Positions 58,923 through 64,000 of a stretch of 64,000 bases of DNA are shown in pieces. Source of the stretch: Paraburkholderia edwinii (lineage in GTDB: Bacteria; Pseudomonadota; Gammaproteobacteria; Burkholderiales; Burkholderiaceae); the NCBI RefSeq assembly GCF_019428685.1, contig NZ_CP080095.1, forward strand, positions 2,666,001-2,730,000, read 5' to 3'. The stretch's first letter is position 1; each line of letters opens with the position of its first letter. The translations under genes were made by a program, and so were the position numbers. The notes under the pieces were generated by a model that was not told where the DNA came from, ran no database searches, and saw only the letters and a list, made by a program, of their open reading frames with translations.

Positions 58923-59840
58923 ATGAAGGCAATCGTCGTGACGGAGCAGAGCGCCGGAACGGCCGGGATGACGCTGGCGGAGCGGCCCGAGCCGGAGGCG
59001 GCGCTGCTCGACGTGGTGGTTCAGGTTTACGCATCGGGATTTACCTCCGGTGAACTAACGTGGCCGTCAACCTGGACCGATCGCCTCGGCCGTGACCGAA
59101 CGCCGGTCATTCCCGGTCAGGAGCTGGCCGGCGTGGTCCATTCGCTCGGCTATGGCACGACGGGCCTGTCGGTCGGACAGCGCGTGTTTGGCCTTGCCGA
59201 CAGCCATCGTGGCGGCACCCTGGCTGAGTATGTTGCGATCGAGGCGCGCAACCTCGCGCCGCTGCCGGGCGATGTCGACTTCAGCGTCGGCGCGGGCGTG
59301 GCGATGCCGGGCTTGACGGCCTGGCAGGGACTGTTTGACCACGGTCAACTGCAAGCGGGACTGAGCGTTCTCGTGCATGGCGCCGCCGGCGCGGTCGGTT
59401 CGATGGTGTCCCAGCTCGCGCGTGAGCGTGGCGCCTATGTCATCGGCACAGGTCGCGCGGCTGACCGGGATAAGGCGATCGAGTTCGGCGCGCAGGAATT
59501 CGTCGATCTCGAGAACGACGTGCTCGAAGACGTGGGCGGAGTTCATCTGGTTTTCGATGTTATCGGCGGCGAAATCGGCAAGCGGTCTGCGAGCCTGATT
59601 CGGGCTGGCGGAACGCTGATATGCGTCGCCGGGCCGCCCGAGGCGCGACCCGCGGAGGGCCGGGCGATCGACTTTGTGGTCGTGCCCAATCGCGCCCAAC
59701 TGGGTGAGATCGCCCAGCGGGTGCGGGACGGCAGGCTGCGCGCGAACATCGCCAACATTGCGACGCTTGACAACGCCGTAGCCGCTTTTAACCCGACCAC
59801 ACGGATCAAGGGCAAGACGATCATTCGCGTTCGTCCGTGA
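58923..59840 (+). CDS. MDR-type NAD(P)H quinone / zinc-less alcohol dehydrogenase
   Basis: 305 residues; start 58923 with AAGGAGG nine bases upstream. Medium-chain dehydrogenase/reductase: GQELAGVV near 60, VFGLADSHRGGTLAEYVA, and Rossmann motif VLVHGAAGAVGSMVSQLA near 150. No zinc-ligand Cys cluster, so a quinone reductase or enoyl reductase. It precedes the second nitroreductase by ~207 bases on the same strand. Role: reduction of quinones or unsaturated carbonyls in detoxification. Confidence 0.9.
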   Translation: MKAIVVTEQSAGTAGMTLAERPEPEAALLDVVVQVYASGFTSGELTWPSTWTDRLGRDRTPVIPGQELAGVVHSLGYGTTGLSVGQRVFGLADSHRGGTLAEYVAIEARNLAPLPGDVDFSVGAGVAMPGLTAWQGLFDHGQLQAGLSVLVHGAAGAVGSMVSQLARERGAYVIGTGRAADRDKAIEFGAQEFVDLENDVLEDVGGVHLVFDVIGGEIGKRSASLIRAGGTLICVAGPPEARPAEGRAIDFVVVPNRAQLGEIAQRVRDGRLRANIANIATLDNAVAAFNPTTRIKGKTIIRVRP

Positions 59841-60047
59841 ATGACGCGCGTCAATCGATGCGCGCGGTCTGCCATGACCGTTCGCATCGGCCGTCGTGTC
59901 GAGCCAGTCCAGCCAGTTGAGCCAAGGCAACGCGGGGAATGAACCGCGCCACTGAGCATGAGGTGCCGAACGGGCTCGACCCAAGGCATTTCACACAAAG
60001 AGAGCGAAAGCACTCCAGCGTTTATCTATCTATACAGAGGATTCCAG

Positions 60048-60683
60048 ATGAAAAGCGAGACCACCCTGACCAATGGCGTCATCGAATGTATCTTGAGCCG
60101 GACCGCCGCCAAGTACTACGACACTTCCGCCACCCTGAGCGACGAAGTCATCCGCGATCTGGTGCGAATCGGCACCACCGCGCCGACCTCCTTCCACTTG
60201 CAGAACTGGCGTTTCATCGCCGTGCGCTCGCGTGAAGCCAAGGCGCGGTTGCGGCCGATCGCCTGGGATCAGCCGGCGACCACCGAAGCGGCCGTGACGT
60301 TCATCGTCTGTGGCCAGCTGGTCGAGACGAGTGTGATTCCCGAGCGTCTGGCGCCGCTGGTGGCAGCGGGCGTGATGCCGGCAAGCATGGTGCCGGATTG
60401 GGAAATCCCCGCGCGCGATCTGTATATGGCGTTCCCGCAGCGCCGGCGCGACGAGGCAGTTCGTAGCGCGACCTTCGGCGCGGCGGCGATGATCTATGCG
60501 GCCCGCTCGTTAGGCCTGGGGTCGACGCCGATGATCGGCTTCGATGCCGATGCGGTGCATCGCGAGTTCGGACTCGCTGACGACGAAGTGCCGGTCATGC
60601 TGTTGTCGGTCGGACCGGAACGTGCCGGGAATTGGGCGCAGAAGCCGCGCCGTCCGGTGGCCGATGTGCTGGATCTCGTATAG
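60048..60683 (+). CDS. Nitroreductase-family flavoprotein, copy 2
   Basis: 211 residues, ATG with AGAGG seven bases upstream. Same domain features as copy 1 (APTSFHLQNWRFIAV, FGAAAMIYAARSLGLGSTP). N-terminal half is ~80-85 percent identical to copy 1 at protein level; from RRRDEAVRSATF to the end it is identical. The AhpD-like copy follows after 122 bases. Confidence 0.9.
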   Translation: MKSETTLTNGVIECILSRTAAKYYDTSATLSDEVIRDLVRIGTTAPTSFHLQNWRFIAVRSREAKARLRPIAWDQPATTEAAVTFIVCGQLVETSVIPERLAPLVAAGVMPASMVPDWEIPARDLYMAFPQRRRDEAVRSATFGAAAMIYAARSLGLGSTPMIGFDADAVHREFGLADDEVPVMLLSVGPERAGNWAQKPRRPVADVLDLV

Positions 60684-61358
60684 GCGCATCGCAAAGGAAG
60701 GCCTGACCTGCTTCGACCGAGGACCAGGTCTTGAAGTAAGCCGAGGGACGGTTTCCATATGGACCTCTCCCGGCCATCGAATAGCAGTAATCTACGGAGA
60801 ATACGATGTCCAGAGCTGCAGCGCCAACGCCGGAACAAGTGCCGGCCGATTCGAAGCCGACGCTCGATGCGTTCACCAAAAACATCGGGTTCACCCCGAC
60901 CATGATGGCGATATTCGCGCAGAGCCCGATCGCGTTCAACTCATGGGCCACGTTGCTCGGCTCCCTGAGCAAGGCGCTCGACGTGAAGACGCGCGACAGC
61001 ATCGGTCTCGCGGTCTCGGAAGTGAACGGCTGCAACTACTGCCTGACGGTTCACAGCTTTACGGCCGAGCATATGGCCCGTCTTCCGGCCGATGAAATCA
61101 TTCTTGCGCGGAAGGGCCATGCCACCGATCCAAAGCGCGACGCCGCGGTGCAGTTTGCGCGCAAAGTCATCGAGACGCGCGGCAAGGTCAGTGACGCCGA
61201 TCTGAAGGCGGTCCGCGATGCGGGCTACACCGATGCGAATGTCATGGAGATCATCGCGCTGGTGGCCCAGTACTCGCTGACGAACTTTTTCAACAACGTG
61301 TTCGATCCCGAGAAGGACTTTCCCGCCGTGGCGCCGGCCGGTTCGATCTGAACGCTAT
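60433..61358 (+). repeat. Recent duplication segment, copy 2
   Basis: Partner of 46457-47294. The intergenic spacer between the two genes (60684-60805) is unrelated and longer than in copy 1 (34 bases), so the two near-identical patches are separated by non-homologous DNA in each copy. Confidence 0.85.
60806..61351 (+). CDS. AhpD-like carboxymuconolactone-decarboxylase-family peroxidase, copy 2
   Basis: 181 residues with EVNGCNYCLTVHS CxxC-His site. ACGGAGA five bases before ATG. Apart from the first seven residues (MSRAAAP vs MPRITLP) it is identical to copy 1, also at DNA level over ~532 bases. Recent conversion or duplication is the only reasonable reading. Confidence 0.92.
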   Translation: MSRAAAPTPEQVPADSKPTLDAFTKNIGFTPTMMAIFAQSPIAFNSWATLLGSLSKALDVKTRDSIGLAVSEVNGCNYCLTVHSFTAEHMARLPADEIILARKGHATDPKRDAAVQFARKVIETRGKVSDADLKAVRDAGYTDANVMEIIALVAQYSLTNFFNNVFDPEKDFPAVAPAGSI

Positions 61359-61410
61359 CCGGTCGCTGAAACCTCAAGAGAGGGTTCCAGAGAGTTTCAA
61401 ACGATGCGAG

Positions 61411-61481
61411 CGTCATGCGGAAAGCCCAGATGCCACCCGGGAATGATTGTCGGGAGTGCGTCTGGGCTTTCGCATGCGACG
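61411..61481 (+). terminator. Long hairpin after AhpD-like copy 2
   Basis: Left arm CGTC-ATGCG-GAAAGCCCAGA and right arm TCTGGGCTTTC-GCATGCGACG pair over ~20 bases with small bulges around a ~25-base loop. AAAAAAA follows on the plus strand downstream. A likely terminator, possibly bidirectional. Confidence 0.65.
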
Positions 61482-61554
61482 ACAGTGGCATAAAAAAACG
61501 TGGACAGGGTAGGAGAGGGACGAGCGTGACAGGCTCTTCTTTAAGGAGCGTGCT

Positions 61555-62004
61555 ATGCAATCAGTCAAGATAAAAGCCCCTGACAACAACGATTTCGATA
61601 TTTGGCTTCCACTGTGGAAGGGCTATCAGCAATTCTACAAAGTGGACATTCCCGAATCCGTGACGCTCAAGACCTGGGCGCGCTTCCTTGACCCGGTCGA
61701 GCCCGTGCATGCGACGCTCGCCTTCGCGGGCGATCAGGCATTGGGATTAGCGCATTCGATTTACCATCGGTCGACCTGGACGGCGGGCGACGTCTGCTAT
61801 CTGCAGGACCTGTTCGTTTCGCCGGATGCGCGAGGCGGCGGCATCGGGCGCGCACTGATCGAACACGTCTACGCCGATGCCCAACGTCGTGGAGCGTCTC
61901 GCGTACATTGGTTGACACACGAATCGAACCATTCCGCCATGCAGCTTTACGGCAGCCTCGCTGATCGCTCCGGTTTTATCCAGTACCGAAAGCGTTTTGC
62001 CTGA
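61555..62004 (+). CDS. GNAT-family N-acetyltransferase
   Basis: 149 residues with AAGGAG about six bases upstream. GNAT fold: ALGLAHSIYHRSTW, LQDLFVSPDARGGGIGRALIEHVYADA (acetyl-CoA P-loop RGGGIG near 100), and RVHWLTHESNHSAMQLYGSLADRSGFIQY. A small-molecule or protein acetyltransferase; target not predictable. Confidence 0.92.
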   Translation: MQSVKIKAPDNNDFDIWLPLWKGYQQFYKVDIPESVTLKTWARFLDPVEPVHATLAFAGDQALGLAHSIYHRSTWTAGDVCYLQDLFVSPDARGGGIGRALIEHVYADAQRRGASRVHWLTHESNHSAMQLYGSLADRSGFIQYRKRFA

Positions 62005-62200
62005 CACGCTGATGCATGTCCATGATCGGCGCTCAGTCGTCACATCGTTATCCTTGGTGATACCAGTGATCAACGATCGATGCTGCGTGCGGTGAGTTTG
62101 CACGACACGTCCGAATAGCTCGGGCAGTGCGGCGCGTGCCGCGTTGAACCGGCGTGCCACCGCGACAGGATGTTTGAGCGTCTCCAGCTCCCGAGGTCTT

Positions 62201-63169
62201 ATGTCTCAAGTTGACTGGCTAAGCCATCTGCTGCAAATGATCACCATCACCGGCCGGCTGGAGGTTCGCTGCACGTACGGTGCGCCCTGGCGCGTGGCCT
62301 GGCCTCAATCCGCGCGCCACGAGATTCCATATCACGTCGTGCTCAAGGGCAGGGCCATTATCGAGGACCCGACGGAGAAGACGGCCAGGGAGCTCGTGGG
62401 CGGTGACATCGTGCTGCTGCCGCACGGTGTGGCACACGTGCTGCACGACGGCAGCGGACATACGCCGGGGCTGACCTACGAACGCAGAGGTTCCGCCGGA
62501 TTGACCTTCAGCCAGAATGACGGCCCGGGCGAACGCCTCGACATGTTGTGCGGGCGCTTTTTCATTGAGCCGCCTCATGATCGGCTGATTCGCAGTTACC
62601 TGCCCACGAACCTGGTAGTACGGGCGATGGACGCTTATGGTGACGAGGGCGCCTCATCCGCTTCGAACTGCCTGGCCGTTCTCGTGGGACTGATGCGCGT
62701 GGAGTCCGCCAGTGACAAACTGGGTGGCTACGCCATACTGAACGCGCTGAGTTCGGCGCTGTTTACGCTTGTGCTGCGTGCAGCGAGCGAATCCGAGCAG
62801 GCCCCGGCGGGCTTGTTGGCGCTCGCCGGCCATCCGCGGCTGGCGCCGGCCATCGCCGCGATGATCGCTGACCCGGCGCGGCCCTGGAACCTGCCCGAGC
62901 TAGCCGACTTATGCAGCATGTCACGCGCCACCTTCATGCGGCACTTTCAAGACAAGCTGGGTTTTTCGGCCGTCGAGTTGCTGACTGACATACGGATGAG
63001 CCGGGCCGCGAACGAACTGAAGAAGCCAGGCGTGTCCACCGAGGCTGTCGCCGAATCAGTAGGATACCGATCCGTCTCCGCATTCGGACGAGTATTTACC
63101 GAGTGGACGGGTATGAGGCCAGGACGATGGCGCCGTCTCGCGCGCGAGGTCAGTAACGGAAGCAAATAA
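62201..63169 (+). CDS. AraC-family regulator, RclR-like
   Basis: 322 residues; start 62201 with GAGG four bases upstream. N-terminal cupin_6 sensor (GRLEVRCTYGAPWRVAWP, IPYHVVLKGRAII, DIVLLPHGVAHVLHDG, and the RclR-type Cys/His region MLCGRFFIE) and C-terminal two-HTH (NLPELADLCSMSRATFMRHFQDKLG, VAESVGYRSVSAFGRVF). E. coli RclR senses reactive chlorine by Cys oxidation. An RclC-like gene is in the same island at 43.9 kb. It may drive the AhpD-like gene downstream. Confidence 0.9.
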   Translation: MSQVDWLSHLLQMITITGRLEVRCTYGAPWRVAWPQSARHEIPYHVVLKGRAIIEDPTEKTARELVGGDIVLLPHGVAHVLHDGSGHTPGLTYERRGSAGLTFSQNDGPGERLDMLCGRFFIEPPHDRLIRSYLPTNLVVRAMDAYGDEGASSASNCLAVLVGLMRVESASDKLGGYAILNALSSALFTLVLRAASESEQAPAGLLALAGHPRLAPAIAAMIADPARPWNLPELADLCSMSRATFMRHFQDKLGFSAVELLTDIRMSRAANELKKPGVSTEAVAESVGYRSVSAFGRVFTEWTGMRPGRWRRLAREVSNGSK

Positions 63170-63265
63170 AGACCTGACTTTTGACGTGCAGTCACGTTGA
63201 AGCCGAACGACCCGCGGCGTGCGATCCCATACCACATCAGGCAGGATTAATTTGTTCAGTTTAAG

Positions 63266-63338
63266 TGATCCTTTTCGGCTTTTTATTGAGTAGCGCGAGT
63301 CTCGAAATCGGTGGGGCATCGGCCTAGAGTGGAAGCTC
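63266..63338 (+). promoter_or_regulatory. Promoter element TGATCC...TCGAAA-N17-TAGAGT, copy 2
   Basis: Aligns to 45836-45908 with matched spacings: TGATCC to TCGAAA 36 bases, TGATCC to -10 59 bases in both. -10 TAGAGT (63325), -35-like TCGAAA (63302). About 28 bases before the ATG region of the third AhpD-like gene, so that transcript has a short leader. Confidence 0.65.
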
Positions 63339-63365
63339 TTACCCAACCGACGAAAGGGCCGCGAT

Positions 63366-63905
63366 ATGAGCCGAATTTCTGTTCCCGCCATCGAGTCCGC
63401 CACCGGCGCCACCGCTGATATCTACACGCGAGTCAAGAAGATTTCCGGTGGCCGCGTTCCGAACACGTACGCTGCGTTGGGCCATCTTGTACCGCAGTCT
63501 CTTGCCGCGGTGCTCGATGCCCAGGCCGCATTAGCTTCGAGCGGCTTGAGCCGCCAGGAATTCGAAACCATCAAGCTGTTGATCAGCGCAAAGACCGGTT
63601 GCGATGTTTGCGTGGCCGCGCACAGCTTCGTGGGCAAGATGACCGGCCTGCCGGTCGATGCTTTGCGTGCCATTCGCGAGGGGCGAGCCACGGGTGATGC
63701 CAAACGGGATGCTCTCGTGCGTTTCGTGTCCCATCTGCATACCACCAGCGGCACGATCAGCGAGGAAGAGTTCGCCGCGATCCGCGCGGCGGGCTATACC
63801 GACGTCCAGTTGGCGGCGATCTCGCTGACCATGGCGCTCGGTATCTTCACCAATACCTTCAATCGTATCAACAGCACCGACGTCGACTTCCCGTCGGTCG
63901 AGTGA
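63366..63905 (+). CDS. AhpD-like carboxymuconolactone-decarboxylase-family protein 3
   Basis: 179 residues with SAKTGCDVCVAAHSF CxxC-His motif near 76-86. More distant from the two identical AhpD-like copies (shared plan, lower identity). AAAGGG lies about seven bases before ATG. Preceded by the TGATCC promoter element shared with nitroreductase copy 1. Likely redox-stress function. Confidence 0.9.
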   Translation: MSRISVPAIESATGATADIYTRVKKISGGRVPNTYAALGHLVPQSLAAVLDAQAALASSGLSRQEFETIKLLISAKTGCDVCVAAHSFVGKMTGLPVDALRAIREGRATGDAKRDALVRFVSHLHTTSGTISEEEFAAIRAAGYTDVQLAAISLTMALGIFTNTFNRINSTDVDFPSVE

Positions 63906-64000
63906 GCCGCCTTGCCGGGCGTGCAGCGCATCGTATGGGTTCGCGCCCGGCACCCTATGAACGTAGCGTGCGCCAATACGAGGGATATCGACTTATGACC
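63906..64000. other. End of window; possible start of another gene
   Basis: No complete gene. An ATG at 63995 preceded by GAGGGA could open a plus-strand gene that continues beyond the window; this is only a possibility. Confidence 0.35.

Overview
The window reads as a chromosomal or megaplasmid segment of a high-GC betaproteobacterium of the Burkholderiaceae, most likely Paraburkholderia, Caballeronia or a close relative. The evidence is high GC codon use, a YadA-type trimeric adhesin paired with an OmpA-like lipoprotein, a DUF3563 micro-protein, several IclR, AraC and FixJ regulators, and a monomeric NADP isocitrate dehydrogenase. I see no rRNA, tRNA, CRISPR array, insertion sequence or prophage.

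Layout. Positions 1-5700 hold surface and RNA-binding functions: trimeric autotransporter adhesin, OmpA lipoprotein, and a NYN nuclease-like protein with a cold-shock-like tail. A secreted GH3 glycosidase follows (6.1-8.3 kb). From 8.4 to 14.2 kb all genes lie on the minus strand and form a small accessory set: FixJ-type regulator, two SnoaL-like proteins, crotonase, alpha/beta hydrolase, AraC regulator, DsbA-like oxidoreductase and an unknown protein. At 14.6-21.0 kb are a DUF3563 micro-gene, a large YncE-propeller/phosphoesterase protein behind a possible Pho box, and a TonB-dependent siderophore receptor.

Positions 21.1-39.6 kb are the centrepiece, a C2-sulfonate catabolic supercluster. 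An IclR/GMC-dehydrogenase/MHS-transporter unit (iseR-iseJ-iseU-like) should convert isethionate to sulfoacetaldehyde. An IclR/acylating-aldehyde-dehydrogenase/CoA-ligase/MFS unit (sauSTU-like) should convert sulfoacetate through sulfoacetyl-CoA to sulfoacetaldehyde. Xsc then makes acetyl phosphate plus sulfite, and Pta makes acetyl-CoA. Embedded between these are a GarR-type hydroxyacid dehydrogenase, a third IclR regulator and an orphan cobS-cobT pair. The third IclR gene and xsc carry nearly duplicate promoters (TTGAC-N17-TACATT on the minus strand, flanked by two GGWAC-N5-GT-type operators). The divergent cobST promoter has its -35 inside one of those operators. This ties a MoxR/VWA chelatase-type ATPase pair to sulfonate degradation without any CobN in view. 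No sulfite exporter or sulfite dehydrogenase is seen, so sulfite disposal must be encoded elsewhere.

Positions 40.2-43.7 kb hold an acyltransferase-3 protein and monomeric isocitrate dehydrogenase. The remainder (43.9-63.9 kb) is a redox and detoxification island: RclC-like membrane protein, tandem cupins (one degenerate), two copies of a nitroreductase + AhpD-like module, GST, PPOX flavoprotein, AraC and FixJ regulators, DHA2 exporter, Tat-exported ferritin-like protein with cytochrome c, SDR, RidA with a flavin amine oxidase, a sigma-region-4-only protein, a quinone oxidoreductase, a GNAT and a further AhpD-like protein. Two families of repeated promoter elements suggest shared regulons across this island.

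All functions are inferred by reading sequence. No database search was run, and gene symbols from the isethionate and sulfoacetate pathways are by analogy with Cupriavidus necator H16.
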